64,000 nucleotides of DNA. Origin: Stieleria varia. GTDB lineage: Bacteria; Planctomycetota; Planctomycetia; Pirellulales; Pirellulaceae. This document shows positions 8,501 through 23,500 of this stretch, in pieces. The notes under the pieces are model-generated. The model was not told the DNA's origin and did no database searches. It saw only the letters and a program-made list of their open reading frames with translations. Numbering within the stretch: the first letter of the stretch is position 1; each line of letters begins with the position of its first letter. Both the position numbers and the translations under genes were made by a program. The stretch is from positions 868,001 to 932,000 of the forward strand of contig NZ_CP151726.1 of the NCBI RefSeq assembly GCF_038443385.1. The letters are read 5' to 3'.

Positions 8501-11500
8501 ATGACCTTACGAAACTGGCTAACCCAAGCCCGCTTGACTGTCGACGAAATCCGTGACGCCACCGTACGCGCGGTGCAGGATGTCGCCCCTGCTGACACTC
8601 GGTTGGACATGCTGCAATTGGAGAGCCGTGTCCTGATGAGCGCATCACCCGTTCCGAGTGAACTGGTCGATCAGCTTGCTGATGGTTCGGGAGCTGAACC
8701 GAGCGTTCAGCCGGTCGGTGATGAAAACGGGCCGGACGATGCTGTCTCCACCGGACCGCAATCCGGACAGTCCGAATCAAATGTGTTATCGGGGCGCACC
8801 ATCCTGGACAAGAACGGGCAGCCCTTGGACGAGACTCGTCCGCTGGCGGTCATCTTTGTTGACGGCGGCGTGGAAGACGCAGATGCCCTGATCAATGATC
8901 TTCGAGAAGGCACCGTGAATTCCCAGTGGCTGATCGTCCGGGTGGATGGAGAGCGGGATGGAATCGTTCAGATCACAGAAACGCTCGCCGGCCTTTCAGG
9001 TGTTGATGCGGTCCATTTGGTGTCACACGGTGATGGCGAAGGACTGCAAGTTGGCAATACTCGCTTATCTCTTGATTCGCTCGCCGGATATTCAGGTGAC
9101 ATCGCGAGTTGGGCGAACGCTTTGGATGCCGATGCGGACTTGCTGATCTACGGATGCGATTTGGCCAGTTCTGAATCGGGACGCGATCTGATCGAGAGCT
9201 TGGCGATTTTGACCAACAGCGATGTCGCGGCCAGCGATGATGCGACGGGCGGTGAGTCTTTGGGCGGCGACTGGGATTTGGAGTATCGCATCGGCGATGT
9301 TTCAAGCGAGACATTTGTCGGGGTCTACAGCCAAGCCACCTGGCAGCATCTGCTGGATATCACGGCAAGCGGGGGTGAAACGCTGGTCAACACTTCGACA
9401 CCGGAGAATCAGTACACGACGTCCTTTGGTGGCGGAAACGTGGCGATGGATTCCAGTGGCAATTACGTCGTTGTGTGGGACGATTATCGCAGCGGCAATG
9501 CGGATACGTATGCCAAGGTCTATAACGCAGACGGTTCGGTACGCGTGAGCGAATTCCGTGTCCACGGCGCGAACACATCAGCTCAGGATTGGTCGAACGT
9601 CGCTATGGCCGACAACGGTAACTTTGTGGTGACGTGGAGCGATAGCCGTTCGGGCACCTACGAGACTTACATGCGGTTATACAATATCAACGGAACCGCT
9701 CTGACCGGCGAAACGATGGTGAGCGTTCTCGCCGGAGTTCAAGATGCGCATGCCGTCGACTTTGCGGCGGACGGATCATTCGTGGTGGCATTTCAGAATG
9801 CTAGTGATACTGATATCTATTTCCAACGTTACAACGCCAGTGGTGTGGCCCAAGGAGGTAACACCCGCGTCAATACTTATGCCACCGACACACAGAATCA
9901 TCCGGATGTCGCGGTCAACGACGATGGCAGCTTTGTCGTCACCTGGATGAGCAATGGGCAGGATGGCAGTCTGAACGGCATGTACTTCCAGCGGTTCAAC
10001 GCCAGTGGGGTCGCTCAGGGTTCGGAGACACGCATTAGCCAGACGACGGTGGGTGAACAGTTTTACGGCACCGTTGACAACGATGCATCGGGCAGGTTTG
10101 TCGTGACGTGGATGAGCGACGATGGCAATCAATTTGGCATTTATGGTCGCCGTTTCGATGCGTCCGGCACGGCGCTGGGCAATGAATTCATGGTCAACAC
10201 CTGGACGCAAGGGAACCAGGGTTCGCCGAACGTGTCGGTCGATGACGATGGCGACTTTGTAATCGCTTGGCATGATTCGTCAGGTCATGATGGAGCCGGT
10301 TTCGGCGTTTATGCTCAGCAGTACAACAGTGCCGGCAGTGCCATAGGTGGCGAAACGCGGATTGCACAGACCACGGGGAACGACCAGAAAGACCCCACGG
10401 TGGCCATCACTGGGACTTCGGCTGTCGTCGCATGGAGCGGTAATGGGACTCAGTCTGGCCAGGCCGATTCCAGCGGTGTGTTCCTACGACGCTTTGATCT
10501 GACCGGACTTGGTCCGCAGACCTTCACCGTCACCAACACATTGGATGACGGCAGCGTGGGCAGCTTGAGGTGGGCGATCACGCAGGCCAATATGAATGTA
10601 GGTACGGACACGATCGACTTCGCAATCGGTACGGGGACTCAGGTCATCACGATCTTGGGCACCGACCTGCCGGGAATCACTGACACGGTCATCGTTGACG
10701 CCACGACTCAAACCGGCTTCGCGGGCGAACCTCTCATTTCTCTGGTGGACGGTGGCACACGAACGCACGGGCTGAGGCTGAGTGCAGGCAGTGACGGCAG
10801 TATCCTTCGAGGGTTCAATATTCAGGGATTCGATACGGCCGGAATTCACATCGAGTCGTCCGGCAACCTGATCGCGGGCAACTGGATCGGCACAAATGCG
10901 GCCGGCACGGCTGCCGCTGCCAACTTCGAGGGCATCACGATCTGGTCGGGCAACAACAACGTCATTGGCGGAACAACGGCGGCGGATCGCAATGTGATTT
11001 CCGGCAATACCAATAACGGTATCGTCGGAAGTGGTGCAGCGAACAATACCCAGATCATCGGGAACTATCTGGGTACCGACAAAACCGGAATGAACCTGAT
11101 CTCTAACTTAGTACATGGTATCTGGTATGGCGACTCGACCGGCGTGATCGTGGGGGGAGATGACGTAGCCGAACGCAACATCGTGGCCAGCGATGGTTTT
11201 GGGATATCATTTTTCAACACCGATAACTCATTCATTCAGGGTAACTATGTCGGGCTCGCGGTCGATGGATCGACAGTCTTGGGAAACGACTGGGCAGGCA
11301 TCATCATCACCGCCGGCAGCAGCGGGAACTTAATTGGTACCAACGCCGACGGAACCAACGATTCGGGCGAACGAAATGTGATCTCAGGAAACGAGAATGG
11401 GATCCTGATCGAGGGTGCCGGAAGCTCAAGCAACATGATCTACGGCAACTACATCGGCACCGATGCAACCGGACTGCTTGACCGTGGAAACACCTACGAC

Positions 11501-14500
11501 GGTATTCGCATTTACGATGGTGCGACGAATAATTTCATCGGTGGTGCAGGCTCCGCCCGCCGCAACATCATCGCTGGCAACGATCAGGACGGAATTCATA
11601 TAAACGGAGAGGCCAGCGACGGCAACTTCATCCAAAACAATTACATCGGTCTGGGTAGCGACGGCACCACAGTTCTTGGCAACGCAGGCGACGGGATCTT
11701 CATCTCCGGAGGTGCGGATAGTACTACCATCGGCGGCATCGGTCTGGGGAATGTGATCGTCGGCAGCGGATGGGTTGGCATCGAAGTGGATGGGGCCAGC
11801 ACCGGAACCGTCATCACCGGCAACTTCATCGGCACCAATGCAGCGGGCACCGTTGTCGCCGGTTCTGGCGAAAGTGGAATCATGCTGGATGCCGGAGCGA
11901 CAAACACCACAATCGGAGGGGCCGCTGCCGGACTGGGCAATGTGATCACCGCCAGTGGCTGGCGCGACACCGGATCTGGCGCCGGAGTCAATGTGTTGCC
12001 TGCCGCCGGTACGGGCAACTTGATTGTAGGCAACAGCATCTACGGCAACGATACCCTGGGCATCGACCTTGGCACCCTTGGCGTGACGTCTAACGACAAT
12101 CTGGACGGCGATGCAGGTGCCAACAACCTGCAGAATTTTCCAATCATCACGTCGAGCACGGTCAATGGTGCGGGAACCACTGTGACCGTCAGCGGCTCGG
12201 TCAATACGTTGGCCAGCCTGGCCGGAGTGGTGATCCACTTCTATGCCACGCCATCTACGGGAGATGTGACCAAACGCGAAGGTAAGAAGTATCTCGGCTC
12301 AACCACGGTCAACACAGACGCTTCAGGGAACGCGACGTTCACCAATGTCGCACTGACGGGATACACGGGCACCGTGGTCGCAGGCGACTTGATCATGGCC
12401 ACGGCAACTTACAACAGCAACACATCCGAGTTTTCCCAGTCCGCGGTCGCCACGCTGGTCAGCAACAGCGCGCCGAGCGACTTGCAAGCCGTTTCGACGA
12501 CTGACGGAGGAATGGCGATCAATGCGGATGGCGGCAACGACGCTTATTTAGTCGCTGACGGTTCGCCATTTAATGGCGAAAGTGCGACGACGATCGAAGT
12601 GGATTTCCAAGTCACCGCGCCCGCAATCGGGATGACCACACTGCTGTCGTATGCCACGGGAACCAATCAGGACGAACTATGGGTCGGAATCGACTCGGGT
12701 GGCGAAGTCTTCTTCCGCACAAGTTCCAACGGCGGCCCCGGCTACGGCAGCAGCACGCACGCGCCGAAGTTACTTGACGGCAGTCGCCACACGCTCTCCG
12801 TCACTTGGGAGAACACGGGTGGCGTGCTGATGTTCTACGTCGATGGCGAACAACTTGGCTTGGGACGCAACGATTATCAAAAGTTCACCACAATTGATGC
12901 GGAGGGAACTGTCGTCATCGGACAGCATCAAGGTTCACCCGAATCGGACTTTGCTAACAACGACACATTTTCCGGGACGATCTACGGGGTGCGGATCTTC
13001 AACGAAGTTCGCACTGCCAGTGAAATTGCGGCCAGCTATCGCAGCGAATTGCCCCATGACGAAGCCGGCTTGTTGGCCCAGTGGACGCTTGATGAACTTT
13101 CGACGACCGGCGTCGTCACCGATTCCGTCAGCGGCAACAATCTGACGCTGAAACACGCAACCGGTACAGGCTTCACCGCCAGCGAAGCGTCACTGACGTT
13201 TGCGGTCGATGAAAATGCACTCAATGGCACGGTCGTTGGGCAGGCCGCCGGAATCGATATCGATCGCGAATCCAGAGTTACTCAATTGCTGGCAGCAAAT
13301 CCGAATCTTCATTTTAGCGAGGAGACTGGCAAGTTCTATCAGTTCCAGAATGTCGGTGTGCAGTGGTCGACCGCCGACAGTAGCGCTCAGTTGACAACGC
13401 TTGATGGAGTGAATGGTCGACTGGTGCAGATCGGGTCGGCGACAGAGAACCAACTGATCGTGGACATTCTGAATCAACACGGAGCCACCCAGGCTTACAT
13501 CGGCGCGAGCGATTCCGGCGTGGAAGGCGAATGGCGATGGGGTGGCAACTCGGGTGAAGTCTTCTGGCGAGGTGATGGATCGGGGTACAACGTCGATGGT
13601 TTGTACACAAACTGGGACTCCTCCAATCCGAACGATTTTGAAGGTCAGGACTACGCCAAGATTTTTGCGGCAACGGGCTTATGGGATGATGTTGATGGGA
13701 CCGTGAATCAGAGATTCATCGTCGAGTTTGATGCCGATACGGTACTCGACGCGACGAACGCACTGACTTATTCGATCCAATCGCAAACTGTTGCCGGCGC
13801 ATTTACGATCGATGCTGACACAGGCGAGATCATGGTCGCCGATGGTTCGCTGCTGGACTACGAAACCAACCCGACACACACGGTCACGGTTCGGGTCAGC
13901 GATGGCACAGCGACCTACGACGAAGCGTTCGCAATCTCACTGAACAATCTGGTCGAATCCAACAGCGCGCCCTCGGATCTTTCCAGCGGCATTGAGCTGA
14001 ATACCGATGGAGGGAACGACAGCTATCTTTATTTGACCGACGGTCGACCCGTTCTAGGTGGTCTTGACCAACTGACGCTAGAGGCAACATTTCAAGTCGA
14101 TTCTGTCACCACGGGTTACATTCCGATTATCGACTATCAGGAATCAGGCATCGCGACCGAGTTTGGAGTCGCCATCAATTTGGACGGATCGCTACGCATT
14201 GTGATTGCTGACAGCGTTCCTCAGGCGACCACTGGAACTTACTCTCAGTTACTGGATGGGAACAAGCATCATGTTGCTGTTTCGTGGGACAACACACATG
14301 GCGACGTCCATTTCTACATTGACGGTGAATACGCGGAAACCGTCTCGGGCGTCGGGGCTGGGCATGCGTTATATAACGGAACGGTCGCGCAGTTGGTCGT
14401 TGGACAGGATCCGGATGACGCGGGTGATTTCTATTCCAACAACATTTTCAGCGGAGCGATCTACGACATCCGCATTTGGAATCAAGTCCGTAGTGAAGCC

Positions 14501-17500
14501 GAAATCGCGCTGAACTACCAGCACAAGTTTGACAGCGGCAGCTTGCCAACGGGCTTGATCGCTAACTGTCTGATGGATGGTTTCAACGGATCGAACGAAG
14601 TCGTCGATGTCGTCTCGGGCAACAACCTGAGCATCGGGCACGCCACCGGAGTCGGCTTCATTGCCAGCATACCAGTCGGCGATCTGCACATCAGCGAACA
14701 TGCGACAGACGGAGCGACCGTTGGCTATGTCGTGCCGAGCGATCCAGATTCGCCGCAGGACATTGTTCAGGATGGACTGTTTCTTGAAGCACCTGATCCG
14801 GGACCCTACACTCGCTACACAACCGGGCAGACATTTGGCAAATGGACTGTTGAAAGCGGCAATGTCGACCTGCTGGGCAGCGCAGCACCGTTGACGGATC
14901 TGGGTGGTCGGTCCGTTGAGCTCAATGGAAATACTACCGGTGTGATCACTCAGACGTTCGCTACGGAAGTTGGCCGCGAGTACCAGTTGGTCTTCGTCGC
15001 CGCTGGGAATTTTGCCGGTGCCCAGTCGCATGTCGATTTTCAAGTGAGTGTTGGAGGTCATTCGCAAGACGTTACTATCGGTCACCCCACCGGTTGGTCA
15101 GCTTCTACGCCGATGGCGAACTCCTATACGCTTAAGTTTACGGCGGATTCCGAAAGCACCGTTCTCCGATTCGCATCACTTGACACCGGCTCTTATGCTG
15201 CCGTCATCGCGGACGTCCAGGTCATCGAAATCCCCGCCGCCGTCACGACAATCCTGAACAACGATCCGACGCTGTCCTACGACGCGGCGACGGGCAAGTT
15301 TTATAGAGTCGTTACCTCGTCGGAGCAGTTTTCTAGCGCGATCGCGTCCGCGAATACTGCCTCGCTCAACGGTGTCAACGGCCAGCTGATCACCATTCGC
15401 TCCGCCTATGAGAACGACTTGGCGAGTAACTTGGCTGCGGGTTCGGACGTCTGGATTGGCGCCACGGACGCAATCACCGAAGGCGAATGGCGTTGGCTGG
15501 ATGGAACAACCGAAGGAGATCAGTTTTGGTCCGGCGGAACTGGCGGGGCCGCAGTCGATGGAAACTACGCAAATTGGACCTCCGGATCCGAGCCGAACAA
15601 CTGGACTGGTATTTCGGCCGCTGGCGAAGACGGGGCCGTTCTGGACAGCGATGGCAGCTGGTTCGACCTGACGGATGATCCGTCTCTACAGATCGGTTAC
15701 ATTGTCCAATGGGACGCCAACGAGGTGCTATCCAGCTTCACGTTCAGCCTGACCGACGACGCGGGCGGACGCTTTGCGATCAACAACAGCACTGGTGAGA
15801 TCACCATCGCCGATGGTTCGCTGATCGACTACGAAACGGCCACTTCGCACAATGTCACGGTCCAGGTCACCGACGCGGCGGGAAATTCGTACAGCGAAGT
15901 GATGTCGATCGCGGTGGATAATGGCATCGAGCCGACTCAGTCGGTCCCCGGTTCACAAACCACAAACGAAGACACACCTTTGGTCTTCAGCTCCGTCAAT
16001 GGCAACGCCGTGACGGTCAGCGATACGGTCGCCGGCACGGATACTCGCCTGCAGGTCTACATCTCCACCAATTTCAATGGCACGTTGACGCTGTCGCAAA
16101 CCACCGGGCTGTCGATTCTGGGTGGCAGCAACGGGGGCACGTTCATGACGATTCAAGGAACCGAATCGGATATCAACGCCGCCTTCGAAGGCATGACGTT
16201 CACGCCAGCCGGCGGCTACAGTGGTCCGGTGACACTGGATATGACCACGTCGTTGGGTGCTGACCTCGAAGGGCATTACACATTTGACGGTGGTATTGCG
16301 GTGGATCAAAGCGTTGGGATCTCTCAGGACGGAACGTTCATTGGCAATGCGACGACGGTGAACGATCCCGAGCGTGGTGAAGTGCTGAGCCTGGATGGCG
16401 TCGGAGATGGAGTGCAAATCGCTGGGACGTTCAGCAACCCGGCCAACGTCACTCTAGCCGCCTGGGTCAATCTGGCATCGGGAACGAACCAGGAACTGAT
16501 CTCGTTAGGCGACAGCGTGGTAATTCGGCTGGATGAATCTGTGGGGGGCACAGGTGTCAACGCGTTTTTCTACAATGGCTCCACACACTACAAACTAGGT
16601 ACCGGAACCTTCATTGCTGGGACCGGCTGGCGTCATATCGCATTTTCATTCGATGACGCGAATAACCAGCAGTCTCTATACATCGACGGTCAGTTGGTGG
16701 CTGGTGCGAACCAGACTGAGTCCATCTCCTACGCGATCCACCCGAACACCTTCATTGGAGCTCATGGGGGCGGCTCAGGTTACCATCTAAACGGACTCGT
16801 CGACGACGCGCGCATCTACACGCGTGCCCTCTCCGCCGACGAGATCGCGGCGCTGGCCGCGGATCAAGCCGAAGTGTCCGACAGCGTTGCCATCACGGTC
16901 GACGCCGTCAATGACGCGCCGGTGTTTAGTAACCTCGATAACAATTCAACCTTCATCGAAGGCGGTTCGGTCGTCGTGCTGGATGCCGACGTTCAGATCT
17001 TCGACGCCGAACTTTCAGCGGCTGACAACTTCAACGGTTCATTCGTGTGGCTGCATCGAGCCGGCGGTGGAGTTGGCGAAGACGTGTTTAGTGCCACTGG
17101 CAACCTGGCACCGCTTTCCCAAGGCGGAAGCATTTTGCTTTCCGGGGTTGACATCGGAACGGTCTCGTCAACGGCCAGCGGCAACCTGATTCTGACGTTC
17201 AACGCGAATGCCACCCAGGCACGCGTCAACGAAACGCTGCGGTCGATTGCATACAGCAACAGCAGCGATACTCCACCGACATCCGTCGACATCACCTGGG
17301 AATTCTACGACGGCAACTCCGCCAATTCACAAGGCACCGGCGGACAGCTGACTGCCACCGGCAGCACGACGGTCAATATCATCGATGTCGATGAACCGGC
17401 AACGTTGACGGTTCCGATTGCTCAGTCGGTTAATGAAGACACTCCGCTTTCGTTCTCAGTCGGCGGTGGCAATGCGATCGTCGTTGAAAGTGGAAGTCTG

Positions 17501-20500
17501 AATAATCCGGTCGTCACGGCAACGTTGTCGGTGGTGAATGGTCGGTTGACTCTGTCGTCGACAACCGGAATCACTTTCCTGGATGGAACCAGCAACAACA
17601 GTGCGACACTAACGATTTCCGGTACGGAATCAGATATCAACACGGCGCTCGACGGCTTGCAGTTCCTCGGCAACGCCAGCTACAACGGCAGCGATACGTT
17701 GACGGTGACGACGGGTTCTTCGCCAGCTGTCGAAGCGAATCTGTATGCTCGCTATGAGTTCCTCAACGGTTCTTTGGAAGACGAAACGGCCAACAACTAC
17801 CACGGCACGGCTTCCGGCAATCCAACACTAACCAGCGACGCCAAACGTGGCGATGTCTTGACCTTTGACGGAGATGACCGCATCGACGTGGCAAACAGTG
17901 TTTCCTCGTTGGGGGACGAAGTCACGATCGCGGCTTGGGTCAATTTGGATGCTGGGCAGCAGGACAACGTCTTTCTGTCGATCGGGGATGAAATTTACGT
18001 TACCCTCGACAAGTCGTCTGGCGGCATCATGGGGCTGACGGTCAACAACTTTACGACCAATAGTCTCAACGCAGCTCACAACATTGCCGGCGAAGACTGG
18101 AATCATGTGGCGGCAACGATTAATGATGTCACCAAAGAAACAAGACTGTACCTGAATGGCGAATTGATCCGCAGTAGCTCGTTCGCTTTCGCCGACATCG
18201 ACTGGGGAACCGCTGCTTCACCGAACATTACGATTGGAGCTTTGTCCGACGGCTCCCGGGCTTTCGTGGGCAGCCTCGATGACGTGCGGGTTTACAACAG
18301 CGTTCTCAGTCAGACGGAAATCATCGCCGCGATGGGCGACCAAGGCTACGACAGTGAGAGTATTGCGCTCACAGTCAATCCCGTCAACGATGCACCGGTG
18401 TTGACCCCGTACGGGCCGACGCTGCCATTGACCGAGAATTCCGCAGCCTACACAAATACTGTCGCGTCGCTACTTGGAACGAGTGTGACAGATGTCGACG
18501 GGGATCCAGAAGGAATTGCCGTTACCGATGTCTCGGGTTCAAACGGCGTCCTGGAGTATTCGATCGATGGTGGAGCATGGGCGGCATTCGGTTCTCCAAC
18601 CGATTCGAATGCTCTCTTGTTGAAAGCCACGGATCAAATTCGCTTCACGCCGAATGGGATTAGCGGCGGAACGATGACGATGACTTATCACGCTTGGGAT
18701 CAGTCGACGGGTACATCCGGAAGCAACGCGAACGTGACGACCAACGGAGGCTCGACCGCCTTCAGCTCGAACACGGATACTGTCACGATCACGATAACGG
18801 AAATCAACGACGCGCCCAGCGGTGCGGACAACACGATCATGATCAATGAGGACGCGACTTATACGTTCGCGGCTACCGATTTCGGTTTCACCGATATCGA
18901 CAATGACAGTTTCAATCGTGTCTGGATCATGACGCTGCCAGGGCAAGGTCAGTTGCTCTACAACGGCTCAACGTTTGCTGCGAATAACTGGATTGACAAA
19001 GGGGATATCGATCTGGGGCTGTTGACCTACGAGCCCGCAGCCAATGGCAACGGCTCAAGCTATGCCAGCTTTGATTTCCAAGTGCAGGACGACGGCGGCA
19101 CGGTCAACGGCGGGAGCAACCGCGACGCGTCCAGCAATACGATTACATTCGATGTCACTGCCCAGAACGATGCTCCGACCGTCGATCATGGCGGTGCCTA
19201 CTCGATCAACGAAGGAGATTCGCTCAGCCTGGATGCGAGCGGCTCGGCAGACATCGATGGCGACACGTTGACCTATCGCTGGGATTTGAACAACGACGCG
19301 ATTTACGACATCACGACGACATCGGCCACGACGACTCCGACATGGAGTGCACTGACCTCCTACGGGATCAATGACGACGGCGTTTATACGATTGGTCTGC
19401 AGGTCGATGATGGGAACGGGGGACTCGTGACCTCGTCCACTACGGTGACGGTTAACAATGTGGCTCCGACGCTGACAGCCACGGGTGCTGCGGCGGTCGG
19501 CGGTGGAGTGACATACACGTTGACGTTGACCGACGTCGATCCGGGCAACGACACGATTTCGCAGTGGATTGTCAACTGGGGTGACGGCACCATCACAACC
19601 TATGCTGGCGACCCGTCAAGCGTGACGCATGTCTATTCGAATGATCTGGCCGGACTCGCACTTGATGTCACGGTCAGTGCGACCGATGAAGACGGCCAAT
19701 ACTTTCAAGCCACCCTGCTGGCCCCAGCCTATGTCGGCGACTACGTCTCCCAATTCAAAGGATTCGATGGAACCACGCTTGGAAACTTCGCGCCGTTTTC
19801 CGATGGGGTCGATGGACATGCCAATATCGTGGTCATGCCATCTGGCAACTATCTGGTCAGTGGCGTGGATTCGGGCAACATCGTCGAATTCCAGCCTGAT
19901 GGAACGCTGGTTGGTGATTTTGTTGCCGCAAGCGATCCCAGCCTGAGCGGCCCCGGCGGCTTAGCTTTTGGTCCCGACGGGAATCTGTATGTCGCCGACT
20001 ACGGTGCCAGTAAAGTCGTTCGCTTTGACGGAGCCACCGGAACCTTCATCGACGACTTTGTCGCGTCAGGGTTGACCAGTCCACTGGGGCTGGAGTTTGG
20101 GCCGGACGGAGACTTGTACGTTGCCAACCGCGGCAGCGCTGGGGTACTGCGTTACGACGGAACAACGGGAGTGTTGGATTCGGGTTTCAACGTAGCCAGC
20201 ATCAGCGGCGCCGAAGACCTGACGTTTGGTCCCGATGGAAATCTATACGTCGGCAGCACCAGCGGCGTGATTCGAGTCGACGCGACAACTGGGGCGACGT
20301 CGACCTTCATCGCCAACGGAACCGGTGGGCTGCTGTTGGCAACCGGCGTCGAGTTTGGCCCAGACGGAAATCTGTACGTCGCTGATCAAAATGCGGACAC
20401 GATTCGTCGCTATGACGGAACCACTGGAGCTTACATTGATGACTACGCGACTGGAATCGATGGTCCGGCGTACATCGAGTTCACTGCGGATCACCGCGTC

Positions 20501-23500
20501 ACGGTGGTGAGTTCGAACCAGAGTCCAACCATCGCTACGAACACGGGAGCGACGGTACTGGAAGGCTCGTTGGACAATGCCATCACCATTGCGATGTTGA
20601 ATGAAGGCGATCCAGATGATGATGGCGCCGAACTCACTTACACGGTGACCACGGATGTCAATTATGGAACATTGAAGCTCAACGGCACTACGATCGGCTT
20701 GAATGACACGTTCACGCAAGCTGACGTCGACGCGGGATTGGTCACGTACGACCATGCTGGCGGGGAGTTTGCTACGGACAGCTTTGCCTTTAGTCTGGCC
20801 GACGGAGGCGAGAACGGTTCAACACCCGCTACAGGGACGTTCAGCTTTACGATCACCAGTGTGAACGATGCACCTGTGGAATCGTCGATCGAAGGTGCCG
20901 CGTTGGCATACACCGAGAACGACGGCGAAGTAGTGATCACTTCAACGCTGGTGATCGGCGATGTGGACGACACCCATGTCGAATCAGCGGTGGTTCAGAT
21001 CAGCGGAAACTACGTCAACGGCGAAGATATCCTTGCGTTCGTGGATCAGAACGGCATTACCGGTTCTTGGAATGCGACCACGGGCGAGCTGAACTTAAGT
21101 GGCCCCGCCACATTGGCTCAGTACGAAACCGCTCTTCGTAGCATTACCTACAACAACATCAGCGACGATCCGTCCGCAGCGACTCGAACAGTCAGTTTCA
21201 TCGTCAACGACGGCGATGAGAACTCCAACACCGTCACCCGCGACATTGCAATCACTGCGGTCAATGATGCTCCTGTCAATGGCACCGTCGGCACCCAGGT
21301 AACGAACACCAACACTCCACTAGTCTTCAATGCCGCAAATGCGAATCTGATCAGTATCTCGGACGTTGATGCCGGAGGCAATTCGGTCGAAGTGGCGTTG
21401 ACCGTGACCAACGGACAATTGTCGCTCAGTGGCATATCGGGCCTGACCTTCAGCACGGGTGATGGCACCTCAGACACGACCATGACGTTCACCGGGACGG
21501 TTGCGGATATCAATGCTGCGTTGGACGGGTTGAGTTTCGATCCCGCGGTTGCCTTTGAGGGAGTCGCTTTCATTACCCTCGTGACGGACGACCTTGGAAA
21601 CACGGGTGGAGGTTCGTTGTCCGATAATGATGTGATTGATATCCAAGTGGGAGCCCTGAGATTCCAACAAGGAGACAACGGATACACCGGAACACAAGAC
21701 ACTCATGTGGATGACGGCAACGCGAACACGTCATATGGCAACAGCACTTCGGTGATTTCGGACGACAATGAGATCCATGCCTTGTTGCGATTCGAAGATT
21801 TGCTGGGCGGTGCCGGTCAAATCCCAGCAGGCGCGACGATTACGTCCGCCAAGCTAAACATTTACGTGACGGACGGTGACTCCAATGACGGGATTACCGT
21901 TCACACAATGCTGACCAATTGGTCGGAGGCATCGACCTGGAACAGCTTGTCGGCAGGCGTCAGCACCAACAATGTGGAAGCGACTTCGGCTGCCATCGCA
22001 AGCCTCGACGCGGGAATTACCGGTTGGGTGGAAGTGAATGTGACCGCCGATATCCAATCCGTCGCCAACGGGGGCTCCAATTTCGGCTGGGTATTCAAAT
22101 CGGTTTCGGCCGACAACTGGACATTCGCGTCATCCGAAAACGCTAATGTATCGATTAGGCCTTATTTGGTTGTCAGTTACACCGCACCGCAACCTCCTGC
22201 AATTGACCTGGACAGCAACAATAGCTCAGGGGCAACCGGGGCCAACTACAACGGAGCGTGGGTTGAGAATGCCGGGCCTGTCTCGATCGCTGATGTGGAT
22301 TCCGTACTGGCCGACAGCGACAGCAGCCAACTGACTTCGTTAACCGCGACGATCACCAACTTGGGAGATGGAGCGGACGAAGTCCTTATCGCCAATACCA
22401 GCGGTACATCCATCACGGCGAGCTACGACAGTGGAACCGGTACCCTGACGCTGAGCGGAAGCGATTCGGTGGCAAACTATCAAACGGTATTGCGATCGCT
22501 CGCCTACGACAATCTGTCCGACTTCCCCGACACAACAGCCCGAATCATCACGATTCAGGCTTCGGATGCCTACGTCACGAGTGCCACGGCAACGGCAACG
22601 ATCTCGATGTCAGCCGTCAACGACGAGGAAGTCCTGGCGACCAATACGGGCACAAATGTTCTTGAAGGATCGACTGGCAATCCGATCACGACGGCCATGT
22701 TGGAAACGACCGATGTGGACAACACAACCGGTCAGTTGATCTACACGGTCGATTCCGTTCCAGCCAGCGGCACGCTTCGTTTGAACGGGACTGCCTTGGG
22801 ACTGAACGACACCTTTTCCCAAGCCGACATCGACGCTGGCAATTTGACTTATGACCATGACGGTTCCCAAACATCAAGTGATTCATTCGACTTCACTGTC
22901 GATGATGGGGCCGGCACGACCACATCGGCCACGTTCAACTGGATTGTGACCAACAGCAACGACGCTCCGGTGGTGACGGTCCCGAGCATGCAGAATGTGA
23001 ACGAGGACACGCCTCTGACGATCAGCGGGCTGAGCGTTACCGATGACGATGGCGATCTGACGTCTGTTCAGTTGTCGGCGGCAAACGGAACGGTCAGTGT
23101 GACTCTGCAGGGAACATCTTCGATCAGCGCCGGCACCAACGGCACGGCGACTCTGACGGTGAGCGGAACCCAGGCCGACATCAATGCGACTCTGGCAACG
23201 CTCAGCTATCAAGGCAGCAGCAACTTCAACGGCACGGATACCATCAGCGTGCTGGCCACGGACGGCGGCGGGCTGACTCATGCCGACAGCTTTGACGTGT
23301 CGGTAGCATCGGTCAACGATGCTCCGGTCCTGACGTTGGCTCCCGGTGGCGGAACTTACAATGAAAATGGGGTGGGGACATTTGTTGATGTGACGGCAAC
23401 GATCACCGATGCGGATCTGCTGGATTTTGCCGGTGGATTTCTGACGACCAGCATCAGTGCCAATGGTGAGGCCGACGACCGACTGATTGTGCTCCATGAG

